Assembly: GCA_964036275.1 (NCBI GenBank)
Contig: OZ038437.1
Coordinates: 1,368,501-1,432,500 of the forward strand
DNA from: Litoditis marina
Lineage: Eukaryota; Nematoda; Chromadorea; Rhabditida; Rhabditidae
Direction of reading: 5' to 3'
Length of the DNA: 64,000 bases
Made by a program: the position numbers and the translations under genes. This document shows positions 44,901 through 57,200 of this stretch, piece by piece; within the stretch, counting starts at the first letter, position 1, and each line of letters starts with the position of its first letter. The notes beneath the pieces were generated by a model. The model did not search any database, was not told the origin of the DNA, and worked only from the letters and a program-made list of their open reading frames with translations.

Positions 44901-47457
44901 ACCTCCTCTTCAGCAATACTCTGGTCGACCTTCTTCTGGAGCTCGGCATTCTCCTCCTTTTTCTCCTCCAGCTCCGACAGAACGTGCTGCTTCTCCTTCG
45001 TGATCTCATCCAATTTCGACTTCACCTGTAGAAACGATAAGAATGAGATATTCGTTTAGAAACATCTTTACAATTACTTCGGTTACCTTGCCGGAGTAGT
45101 GACAAGAGCTGAGAAAAAAAGCTACATTTATTACTTCCAAATACGAGGGAGTTTACCACTTTCTGTGTTTCTGTCTCAAAGTTAAGTAAGTAGACGTGAC
45201 TAATACGAATATTTTTTTGTTATTATCGCAGCAACAGCTGACTGGTAGGTGTCTGTACACTTTTCGCACCGACAGACCAAGAACAGACGGGTGCAAGTTC
45301 AAGCACATGATACCAGCTGCAGTTCTTCTTCTTTCAAGTAATGTCAGGGTCAGACAAAGTATGGATGTTAGCGGTAACTGATAATTTATGAAAAAGAACC
45401 AACCAGTTTCCCAGCAGCCCAGCACAAACAGGGTTAATTCAATACGTAACCGGGCTTTTAGGTGACCTAACCCTTTTTTGGTCACCTCTTTTTCACTTTT
45501 TTCAGGTTACCTCAGTGGGTAACCAGTTGGTAACCTAAAATGAAAACAGATTACCTGGTTACCGTTTGTTTGAACGGTAACCGGATTTTAGTTTTTTAGG
45601 TTACTTCCAGGTTACCTACTGAGGTAACCTGAAAAAAAGATTACCTAAAAACCCGGTTAGTTGTAGAATTGGCCCACAAACAGGTCTGATCTACCCTTTT
45701 AACAGAAACATCTGTTGTTTCTTTTAATGCCACTCGGACGTCTATTTTAACCATATATATCATATTAATTTGGCAGTTTTTTTAAAAGAAGAAATTTAAA
45801 CTCATCAGTTAGCTCTCCTTCTTTTTGCTCGCGTGAGGTTTTCAGCTCTTTCAGTTTCTCGATCATTTCTGTAAACAATAAACTTGCAGTCACACTGCAG
45901 ATCACCCGAAATGTGAACACTGAACAATCATCATTCATCAATTGAATGACTTGATAATGTGATGGTCAAAAATGTTAGGAACAGAACTGACTGGCGAATT
46001 ACTTGAGGCGGCTTCAAAAAATGATTAATCCTTCTTGACCTAGTGTGACATCTCGTCTACACCAAACATCATACACCAGTAAAGTCAACCGAAGAACCAC
46101 AAAATTTTAGATAGGCTCCTTTTGCGGCGAAATCAGTGAATTTTCGAATGGACGCTATGAAAAAGAATTGCGTTCTGAGAACAAGAGAAGTCGAGGTTCA
46201 GAATTATTGATTTTGGTTTGAACGTTGATAATCATTCATAATATTTGAAATTAGAACGAAAGGATATGAACTAGGGTTGTTGAGTTGAGACCGAAAATTT
46301 TCGAGTCGAGCGAAAACTCAAAATTTTGAACTCGATTAACAACCCTATTATGAAATAATAACAACACAATGATAACGTTTTTTTTCCGATTTCAAGAAGA
46401 ACGGTTATGTGGTCCAATCGCGATGCTTCAGTCTTTTAAACTGCAATACATTTTCAATTGCAGTTAATGTTAAAAGAACTGTTGACACGGGATTGGTCCA
46501 CATAATCGTCCTTCTTTAATGAAATAAAACCATAATTGTGCATTAAAATCAGTCTTATCGATATCGGTAATCAGGGAGCAAAACTGCTCCATCTCTTCGG
46601 ACAATTTCACTGGAGTATGCTGATTACCGACCTAAGAGCAGAAAATTTGTTTTACTGCTCGATCCAGAGAAGGCGCAACTTGCTCGACAGGTAGAACACG
46701 TTCCAGCAGACAGATTACCGACACACGATGCACAAAAAGTGTGACCACATGTACCCACAAGAGGTTTCCTTTCAGCGTCATCTGCAATATAAATTTTTTT
46801 CGTTTCGAAAACGTTTCGAAACATTCGAAAACGTACGTTACCACAAAAACTAGTAGGACTAGACCCTCGCAGAAGATATTATTTCCTCCACGTACAGTTG
46901 TATAGTTTATGAAACTGGCTTTTGGTTTGAAAAGAAACAACGAAAAACTGACAATAATGAGTCGGCGTAATTTTCAGAGATATTTTCACATAATAAGAAT
47001 GGGTAAGTCGCGCGTACGTCCAGATTTACAAACCGTACTGAATACTGAGTTCTTTTTGTTAGAAATGAAAATGAGCGTCCAGATTTACAAACCATACTGA
47101 ATAATGAACTCCTTTTTTTTAAACCAAGCCGTCAAATAAGTAATCTGGTTCCGATCTATCATAATCATTTTTATGATACCAGTGGTTACATACAAAGCGA
47201 TATGAAGAACAATCTTCGAATAAATTGTTGATAGGTGGCAAAAATTAAATTGGTCTGAAGTTTTGATCTGCGAACAAAGCAAAGCAGAATTCGAGCTGCA
47301 TACACAAGAAAAGCGCGATAGAAATTACATTGTCTGCCTGTTTTAATAATGGGATCAATATAAAAACAATATAATGTACGTTCACGATTGCTAAACACGA
47401 AACAATCAATATTAGATGAGACTTACTGTAATCATGACAACAAAGAGTGCACTCCAT
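41921..47457 (-). CDS. TRIM-like RING/coiled-coil/B-box protein (RING2)
   Basis: Ten exons, 330 residues, phases consistent: 47457-47427, 46781-46632, 45868-45802, 45108-45087, 45025-44903, 44611-44468, 43997-43914, 43584-43465, 42577-42425, 42019-41921. The RING is C3, C6, C22, H24, C27, C30, C39 and C42 (GTCGHTFCASC, then CSTC). Next is a charged coiled coil (LSELEEKKEENAELQKKVDQ), then Cys/His clusters WTCSGC, CLQCC and CASCMLDGEHKGH that look like B-box zinc sites, then helical segments and a short basic/acidic tail. RING plus B-box plus coil indicates a TRIM-class E3 ubiquitin ligase, with the coil unusually placed before the B-box. Exon 4 is a 22-base microexon needed to keep frame. Exons 1-3 are homologous to RING1, and the first exon is exactly 31 bases in both. 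An inverted-repeat transposon begins four bases after the stop codon. Substrate unknown. Confidence 0.82.
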
Positions 47458-48034
47458 CACGAATCACCCAGAATTCTGTTAATAATCGGACTGAAAATAA
47501 GGTATTTAATGAACTGTTAAAATAAGTATGAAAACGACATGAAATTATATAATATAAATATTTTGAAAAACTGATGATAAACTTTTTTCTTGCCGCCGTG
47601 GTTTCAAGTGACAGCTCATAAACACAGGGAGACTGCTCCGGGTGCGCGGAGAAAGAAAGTTTTCATGAATTAAGGCATTTAGTGTCATTTAATTAACATA
47701 AATTCACCGCGGGATAAACATATGTTCTTGTTATGTACAGTAGCACAATTGTAGCACAACTGACAATTGGTTCGGTGTGGGTAATAGTGACAGGGTGTGA
47801 GCTAGAATTTTATTGATCTGAAACAACAAACAACATGCTTATGCATCATAGGGGAGATCAGAACTTCAAAACATGAACAACAGCAACAAAGTGAAACAAA
47901 GCCAAACGATGACAACAAAAGAAAATCTGCACAACAATGTAACCTATATAGTTCTATCAAAATAGATATGGCTAATAGAACATGCAACACTTTTAAAACA
48001 ACTCAGCAATCAATATCGTCCGATGTCAGAATCA

Positions 48035-50359
48035 TCAATCAGAGTCTTCATAATCCTCAGAATCGTAAGAATCATCTTGATCATCAGAATCTTCAAACTC
48101 ATCCGAGTCTTCAGAGTCATTCTCTTCCGAATCAGACCTACATACATCGGAGTCAGACGAATCGTGCTTAATATCTATACAACACCTGACTTTCTCCAAA
48201 TATGAGAAGTCTACAGATAGAACCACGTTGTCAGAGCGACGAGCTATCTCAATCAATCCTGAATCATTGAGATACTTCAAATCGGTCAAACATTCATCTT
48301 TCAGCCGAACCTGGTTCAATCCAGCCATTTCGTCTATAGCATCGAACTGGACTGCAACTATGTCTCTGAGACCAGCCTGCCATTCCTGAAAAATATAGCG
48401 TAATCGGTATGAAATTGTATCGGATAAAATGATATTTCTACAAAGAACGTATACTAGAAGTAAATTGAATAGTCACGTAAATTTAGCATTCTAAAGAGGC
48501 ATCGTGCACTTTGTCATTGCACGTCTCTGAGTTCTGCTGTGTTTAACACGTTTCACGTAACTGTACAACTGCCGAACAGTATAGCCTTATCTGTTCTTCA
48601 CGTTCCTAATTGTCCATTGTCCATTATCTGACTACCGATTCGAGCGCAACACTTTTTCAAGGCAATAACCACATTTTGCATGAAACACATTAGATTATAG
48701 ACTATTGACAGCCTAAGCGTCAGCTCGAGCGAGCTGTGTAAGTACATTGAAGGAGCTTATCCCTATTGCGTTTACCACATTCTGCCGCTAAAAACATACT
48801 TTAAAGATATAATTTCGAATCCTATTTGCTGTTACTACAATCCGTAGTGGAATGCTACTTCTTGATTCAACACGTTTCTTTATCTCTAGATGTAGCATTC
48901 CACTTTTACCAATAGGAAAGATAAGCTCAAGGATACCTTCATATTGTTTCAGTCTGCGACAGATACATCGAGCAAAGTATAGCCATCGATCGTGTGTACG
49001 TATCGCACACAATCAGTGCTTATACTTTGCTCCATGTGTCTGCTGCAGACAAAAATAGTATGAAAAGGTCGTAATTAATAGTTGATATAGTTCCGGTCAT
49101 TCCTACTGAGACTTGGCAGCGTGCCAATGAATCATCCAGGCTATTTTTCACCCCTTTCCGGTTTTTCAATAAACTGCAAATCTCTGTTAGTGGTTGTCCA
49201 GTATCACAAGGGTACGTGAATAAAAAATTCTCTAGAATCCTTATGTCTGCTCTAAGGAATAGCCCCCCCCCCCCCTCCGGAAATCTTGGCACGATGCCAA
49301 TGGGTCTCAGTAGGAATGAAACGAACTATACTCAGAACAAGCGTCGTTGCAAAACAGTAAATTACTGTTCGGAACAGCATGGCGGCAATGCAAATCGACT
49401 TTTGTTCTCTAACCGTCTGCGTCTCGCCGAACCGTTCGTTTCCTGAACTGTTCCGACCAAACGCGAATTTTACAGAGCGCGTTCTAAGTAACTCGCCTTC
49501 AGCAGTGTATTGACAGTCGCTGCTTCAACGGTTGGTAGATGAAGATATGGAGCACGTAGAGCCAGAACATTCTCCGAACTAACAGAACCGTTCACGAAGA
49601 CCAGTTTCAGACATGAAAGCTGAAATTGAGTAGGTCAAAAAACTAAGAAATCAATACGGCCACAAGAGTATATAGTCCATATCATTCCCAATGAAACCCC
49701 TACAATAGACATTCGAGCTTTCCAATTCAACTTAACTTATACTCTATCGGATTTTTTGGCCACTCTTTGTGATAGGGAATCAGAATAAAATGTGCATTCC
49801 CAATAACATTCAGCAAATTGAAACGGACTGAAACTTGTGTGATCATACTGTAGACGTAACAGTAGGAACGAAAAAGTCTCTACCAATATGATTAAGTAAA
49901 TGTGCTCAGTGAGAGATGTACTCAAAACCGTTTCGACCCTGATTCAAAACCGTCTTGAATCAGGGTCGAAACGGTTTTGAGTACATCTCTCACTGAGCAC
50001 ATTAACTTAATCATACCACCATCCAAAATTCGTAGTAACACAATTATATTTTGTTCAAATAAAATAACCTAATATCTATACCAATAGTTTTCTCACCTTG
50101 CGCACAGCTGGCTGACACGCAAACATGTCGAAATCGGGAGCAGTGAAGGGACCACACAAAAAGAGTTGTCGAACTCGGAAATTCTGCAATTAAGAAAGAA
50201 TATGGTAATACGAGACCATAACGAATGTTTTTTTCGGTTTCCTAGCACTAAACTCTCTTTCAGGTTACCGTACTTGCACCAGATTTGGTCACAATCGAGA
50301 TCAAACTACAATAAGGAATTGGTAACTTTCTGTTGTAGTTTTCTGCCGGTACACGTCCC

Positions 50360-50396
<37 letters not shown>

Positions 50397-52509
50397 GCTC
50401 ATTCTGCTAGTTCAATATTCGAGATTTCCCTCTTTCTAGCATTCACTGACCTCTAGTAACAGGTTGAAATTCCAGGCACTTCCGACAATCGGACTGCGGA
50501 TCTGTACTTCGTTAATAGAGACGATTCGAGCACGGAACATTTCCTGGTCAGCAACGGAAACAAACCCACTACCAGCAAGCGCAAGACCGCCCTACAGAAG
50601 AAATCTTCCACAAAAGTAGTCCAAAAACGACCAAAGAACGTCTGATAACTATAGGGTTCGCTCTTTTCAAACCGAGCCTACACGGTGTATGTTGTCCTAA
50701 TCCGCTTGCTGCGTTTGTAGTTTGATCCCGCTGTTTTCTGGTTAAAATTCGCAAACTATGGCATCTATCAAGACCAAAATACAACTACGATTCGGACAGC
50801 ACCTGAAGAAGAAAGATACGGTATACACTTTTTAAGCCGTTTACGATTGAAACATTCGAAATTACTTGGTATTGCTTCAAGAATATCCACTTTTTGGCAA
50901 TTCCCCAAAAAAGGAGCCAGTTTTTCTCAGACAATTCCCAGCCACTTCCGTAGCGGCCTCGACGAGAGAGTGTGTGGGTCCGAGAGAGTGAGTGTCTTAG
51001 CCTGTCTGCGGTCTCATTGACTTACAGGCTCTCTCGGTTTTTAGCTGGCCAATTGCAGAAAATTGGCGCTAATCGTTCTGAGCTCTTGCTTGATTACGGT
51101 TGAAGAGGTACTACTCACCACAATCAATCGATCCACGTGAACTTTGAAGCAATGTGGGGGAATATCCGCCAACGCCCTTGTACCAACCCGGCTGCGATCG
51201 TACAACCAGCGAGACTGAAACAGTAACTGAACTCATTTAGTTTTATAAATATATTTTTCACCGACCGCCAGTTAGACACATGCCGACCAACACTCTTATC
51301 ACCGGTCGGTTGATTCAGACTTTTGGATGGTATTAGGAAATTATGTGTACCAAAATCGCCTGGTTTGTGAAAAATTTGGTCCATCTGAGCTTGTTTTTAG
51401 AAAATATTCCAAAGATAACCTGCTCCTTTTGAATATCGAGCTGCATTTCCCCGATATGTAAGGCTGGTCGGTGCCCGCTTTGCTGACAGATGGAGGACAT
51501 TTGCTTCGAACATTGCTTCACGGTGAAGAAGGAACGCAAATCCAACTAAAAAAAGTAGAGAAAGGGTGATAAAAAACTCATTTTGATGGTTTTTCCCTAT
51601 CAAAACAACGATTATTGAAAGAGTGATATGTGACAATAATTATAGGGAAGGAGAAGTGTCAGCTGATACACTTAGAGGCTCGACTAATGTATACGGTACT
51701 TTCCTAGAAAACCTGATGTAGCGTGTGTTCCTATCACCGTTCGGGCAAGTATATCCTGCCAGCTGTTACAAAAAAAAACAGGGCTTGACCGTAACTTTTC
51801 GTTTATAAACTTTATAAAGGTGATCAAAATGATTAATGTTTGTTCAGACAAACCTTCTCGAAAACCATTCTATGCAAATCAACGGGTAGTAGTTCGAAAG
51901 GCGAGAGTTCAGCCGAATTCTTCCGCTCTCCATTGTCCGAATTTACCCCATCCTCTCCACTTGAATTCTGTAAATACGATGACGAATGAATACTCGAGCC
52001 AACTCAATCATGTGGAACAATTTAATTGAGAAATTTTCGCATTCACGAGAGTTTGACAGTTTTCCACGCCAATACCCGTTTTTATTGGCGACAGCCTCTT
52101 TACTAGGAAGTATTCCGGTTTTAGTGAAAGAGGTAAAGGTAGAAAACAGAATATCACAAGTTGAAGTCATTCCAAAACCTCAAACTACCAAAAGTAGAGC
52201 TGGAAGTCCGAGATCATTACTGTAGAGGGTTATTCTCGGAACGCGCTCTGTTAATTACAAATTCGCGTTTGGTCCAAACTGTATTGCAGCAAATCTAGAG
52301 ATATAGTGTGCCCCGAAGAGACGTCAGACGACGAGAGGGAAAATCAATTTATATGACAGCCATGCTGTTTAAACAGTAATTTACTGTTTTTCAAAGACGC
52401 TTGTTCTGAGTAGGTGCGTGTAACAGACTATAACTTTATAACTGACCCGAGTATCGATCGATTTCCCGTCAACCTCTCTCGGTTCCAGCTCCTGACACTT
52501 GCTGTTCAT
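48035..52509 (-). CDS. F-box protein with acidic C-terminal tail (F-box2)
   Basis: Eight phase-0 exons encode 366 residues: 52509-52447, 51967-51854, 51545-51420, 51214-51119, 50591-50451, 50183-50097, 49619-49497, 48385-48035. The F-box is near residues 43-80 (LSPFELLPVDLHRMVFEK, then LDLRSFFTVKQCSKQM). The C-terminal half carries the F-box-associated pattern (ENVLALRAPYLHLP, then LLKEWQAGLRDIVAVQF). It matches F-box1 exon by exon, but has an additional first exon (21 residues) and a roughly 40-residue Asp/Ser/Glu tail absent from F-box1. The seventh intron starts GC rather than GT (AAG then GCGAGT), a minor donor class; every other feature of that exon agrees with the paralog. An ATTCAG acceptor lies about 15 bases before the ATG. 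A possible AATAAA lies near 47811-47816 on this strand. Likely a substrate receptor of an SCF ligase. Confidence 0.85.
49882..50015. mobile_element. Near-perfect hairpin element
   Basis: Two arms of about 60 bases (GTGCTCAGTGAGAGATGTAC, then GTTTCGACCCTGATTCAA) are almost exact inverse copies around a loop of about seven bases. In an intron of F-box2. The near identity points to recent formation. Confidence 0.8.
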
Positions 52510-54269
52510 TTTCGACGTGACAGCCTGAATAGAAAATAGAATCATAGAATGGTTTATTCGCAATGCAATACTTCAGTTCAAAGTTTGTTGTCGATTGAAA
52601 GCAAAAATTGATTGTGCGATTAAGTGATTTTGTATCTATAAGACTTGAAAAATCTGCGCTAATCTTTCGCGATTAGCGAACTTGCGACAGAGCATGGAGG
52701 TCAATGAGTACGCAGCAGGGTAAGAAATTCTGCGTCTATCTGACCTGCAAACTACACAGGGATTCTGTTACGACAGATGAACTACAGCCGAACTCCCCTT
52801 TTTTACTACTAGTATATCACAAGTTTTCTATGGGAATACCCTATTGCACTACAGGGGTACTCCTCCGTTACTGCTACTACTAATTTACTACTAGTTCAAC
52901 TGTGGTCCCGAATTTATTGTGTCTCGTCGAGTCTGCTATGCAACGACGACCATCAATACGATTATCTCATGTATAATAATACATACTATTTTCGACCCTA
53001 ATAACACTTCTTAACTAAATGACACCCTTAATTTATTTGCAGGCTTTCTATAGTTGTCACAAGACCTAATTCGCGTTTATCCACTTGCTGAATGAGGCTC
53101 ACTACGAGACTGTAGGTATTAGAAACACAGCAGAAACTTGCCGCATCGCGAACAATATCCCGTTCAAGATACATCTCCACCTCATAGGGATTTTTCAATT
53201 GGAACGCGAGTCAATTGCATAATCACGTCAAACATGTTAACACAGCAGAACTCAGAAACGTCAATGATGACAAAATGCACGATTCCTCATTAGAATGCTA
53301 ACTTTACGTGACAATTCAATTTACTTCTAGTATTTTCAGTTTCATCATCACATACAAAACGGCCCAATCATATTATTCAAATCGGTTGAACTGCCAACTA
53401 GATGTTGGCTAAACCTTTCCGACCCAACAGCTATCAGCTAATACGAAAATAGTATATTTCAAGTTGCATCTAACAGCAAAAATGAAGTGTATGCAATAAT
53501 TGTCTGAAAATACTTCATTTCAAGGAACATCTCTAATAAAACCAATATAATACTAAACAAGGAATGCTATGTGAATAACAACACGTAAAAAAAACACGAC
53601 GTGGTAATCCCATGAGATACAAATCGATGATCAAACGAGTCAAAACTCATGAAACGGCAGGAAAATGGGCAAATAGAGCTATAGCTATGTACAAAGTTCA
53701 CCGGAATCGGCAACTAACTAGACAATTACTATTTAATCAATAACTAACTAATGAATAACTATCACTAAAAATCAATAATCACGAAGGTGCCTCTATTAAG
53801 TTGTATTCTATATGTAATGAGCGGAAAGATACATAAACTAATAAACAATAACGAAACTTCTCCGCGGCGTTTAAACTATGAATACAGCCGAAATTACGAA
53901 AAGTCGTCCAAAGTTGAAGTCTAATTCTCAATAAACTTAGAGACCACGTTAAACGTGTTTTCATGAACAAATAATATTTCACTAATAGTCTACTTTTCTT
54001 TAGTTGACTTCAACTTCCGTTTACTTTCATTTTTAACAACAATTTGCGTTTTCAAATGAGATCAGCTATAAACCATATCTATAGTAACAATACGTGAATT
54101 GTAGTTTGATCCGCGTGCACAAAACTTGAATACTGAACGAATACGAATAAAAATCAGGGGATCAAAAAAGACAGTGGGATGAAACTACAAAAAAAAATGC
54201 GGGATAAACTACAAATACAGACGTAATGAGCAACATACACCGTGGAGGAACTCTTCGGAACGACTGTCT
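52510..54269. other. Gene-poor stretch between F-box2 start and the repeat-exon gene
   Basis: Includes a partial R7 repeat, a CTACTAGT-rich repeat (52800-52920) and an inverted copy (53225-53345) of the sequence at 48455-48565. A minus-strand frame at about 53043-53227 looks weakly protein-like (NPYEVEMYLERDIVRDAAS) but has no clear acceptor. Confidence 0.5.
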
Positions 54270-57200
54270 CTAATGGCGTTTCCCGAATCGCCGAGCCATG
54301 TTGGGACAATTTCGACTGTGGCTCCTGGCAGACAGTATTTGGATCTGAAAGAGAAAACGTTGAACATACACCAGTAAGATCCGACTAATACACAAAAAAG
54401 AAGTCCGTTATCAGAATGAAACACGTAAACAGACAAAGTTTAATTTTAGTTACAAGTGTAGTCATGCAGACATTTCACATGAATTCAAATGGAAATAGAA
54501 ATACAATTATCTGAACTCACTCAGTTTCCTCAAGGAAATCAATAAATCAATACTTACGTCGTCATCCTCGTCACTGGACAGAGTTATTGTGTCGATTCTG
54601 AAAACAGTCCAATACAAAAACAGGAGTGAAATACATATTTTTTTGGATCGAGTATCAGCACTCCATTTCCCACATTTATAATCGTCTTCAAACACCTAAT
54701 GAGTACTAACCTAATCGAACAACTAACAGTGCAAGTATCGAACATACTGGTTCGCCCTTTACATGATAAGACACTAATTAGGAGTGACGATTCCACGGGA
54801 ATTCATTTTCGGAATTGAACATGCAACACTTTATTATTTTGCTTCGAAAATAGGCAGAATTTCACGACATTCGAGAAAAAGCCCGTTTTCCGAAAATGTC
54901 TAGCTATGTATCCACCTTTACTGGAGTATGATTAAGATGAGACTCACATGTGGTTGACTTCCGCCCTGGTTGGTCGTGCTGCAGGAGTGTGTTTCATCTG
55001 AAACTAAACCCATATACTCTAACTGCAAACGAGAACAAATTCATCGAAAAGTCTTCACTAGTACTTATTACTAGTTGGAGCGATTGCTAGAAAACGTATG
55101 TTCGCTAGTAGTGAGAACTGCTAGTACTGATTCAGTACTCAGTACAGATTTCAATCATTTCAAATGTGTTGTGTATGCATATCACCAACCTGCTGCGGCT
55201 CCTCCAGTGGTTCCTCGCCGGTCGTCGTGTCGGGACTGGCGTTTCGTGACGGCGACACGGCCTCTTCCGCTGAGACCAGCTGCAAACAATCCAATCATTC
55301 ACATTTCTAGGCAAACAAGAAATGTGACAGGCTATGGTGGTCACCGTTTACATCACTGTGGAATGACCACGCAGAGAAGCCATCAGTTTAGTAAGTATTT
55401 TAAGACTGGAATAGATGTCCTGAGTGTTTGTCCTATTACTATAGCAAAAAAATCACAGCTGATAGCTCACCTGCTCGTCGGTCAGCACATTCTTCTTATC
55501 CTCCTCTCCTTCCCCCAACATCGTCATCTCATCCGAGCGAAGCAGCGGCCAGGTGGACGGGGTGCGACCACCCTCCAGCTTGTACTGAAAACATAATACT
55601 GTTTTACCACTCTTCTAAGTATTACGAATAATATTCTCTTAATAAGTTGGTAGGGTTCTGTCGCGATACACCATTATTATGACTTTATTTATGATATATA
55701 TATTTCTTTAGTTATTTATAACCGATCCAACAAAACAATACAGTGTAGTTCCTCCAAATCGGAAAGTACAAAGTACCAGTTGACAACAGAAAATCAATAT
55801 TCTTACCGGCACAGTCGTATCAGAGAAGGCGGAGGGTGGCCGTGGGAGTGTCGGCGTAACCGTCAGATGCGGGTAGGTGGGTGTCAGCATCATGTCCCCG
55901 GTGGGCCTGGTGACAGGTGGGAGAGGTGCAGGCAACCTGTCGGGAGTTCTGGAGATATCCTCGGGAGAATCAATGACCAGCACTCGGGGCATGTACTCCT
56001 CGGCAACTACCGTAGTACTAGCTGCGGTGAAAACTACCTCGGGAGTAGAGAGAGCGCACGCCTATAAAACATAAGGTTGGTCTTTCGAACAATACGCAAT
56101 CCACGTTATAGATATTATGAATAAACTGAATCCGCAAAGGGAAGGAAGCATAACTCTTCCATCGGGTCTGGGGAAGCGTTTAGGAAAAGATCGTGGCATT
56201 GACACACACCAATTACCGTAAGAGCCTACTCTCTAATAAACTTGGGTCAAAAACAGTACCTTCACCCGAATTTCGTCTTTTTCTGACTATCTATCCAAGT
56301 TTTCCAGAGTACGAACAGAACATACCGGTTCATTAGAAGGTGTCACTAAGTTGACAGCAGTGTGTTCCGCATTCTCCACTGATTGAACAGGCGAGTCCGA
56401 CTTCTTAGCGGAGACAGCATCGTCCGGTAGAGTGCGGAGTGACGAGTTCGACTGAGTATCATCACACAACTGAAAACAACATTTATAAGTAAATCGCTGG
56501 TTGTCAATGCACGAAACTTTTACCATTAAGGTACTAATTTCTATATAAAAAAATATTCCAAATCTCACTATTTTGAATCAAAATCCATTGTAGTGAACAC
56601 AAAACCCGTGAAAAATACCAAACTCTACCATAGTAAAAATGTGATTTACCATTTAACGTACCGTATTGTCGTCGAGCATCTGCGTGAGACCACAACTGAC
56701 AGCCTCATTCTCAATTATTTGACTATCCACCATATCTTCGACAATTGGAATTGAAACTCTCTGTAAAGACTGGTAATCATACCGCGGCACACGTGATTGG
56801 ATTGCCAGAACAACTAATTCAACCAGCTTTTTTGAACTAATTTCTCTTCAAAAAAACTTCTTCAAAAAGCTCTTCTCCACTTGTTTATTAAGAGAGATCG
56901 CCCTAGTTTAAAAAAATCCTTTAGTAACACCGTCCAACTAGTTAGAAAGTATTAAATGAAGTATGACAAAAGTTAGCGACCAACCTCAGTGTCGGCCGAC
57001 GCGTTGGCCTTTTCAGTGCCAGATTCCATCATAGGACACGCGTCAGTAGTCTTTTCCGTGATCGCGTTCGCCAAATTCGTACCCATCGAAACAGCCTCTG
57101 GTCTGGAACAAACAAACTTGTATAGAACCAACCAAATCCCGCGAATACGAAAATTTTAAACTAAACTATTCCATCCAAAACCCTTCATGACTGATTAATA

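Noticed and set aside
46556..46631. Apparent exon following RING2 exon 2
   Set aside because: It would need a 12-base intron, and the sequence matches the R6 intronic repeat; the paralog splices at the equivalent donor.
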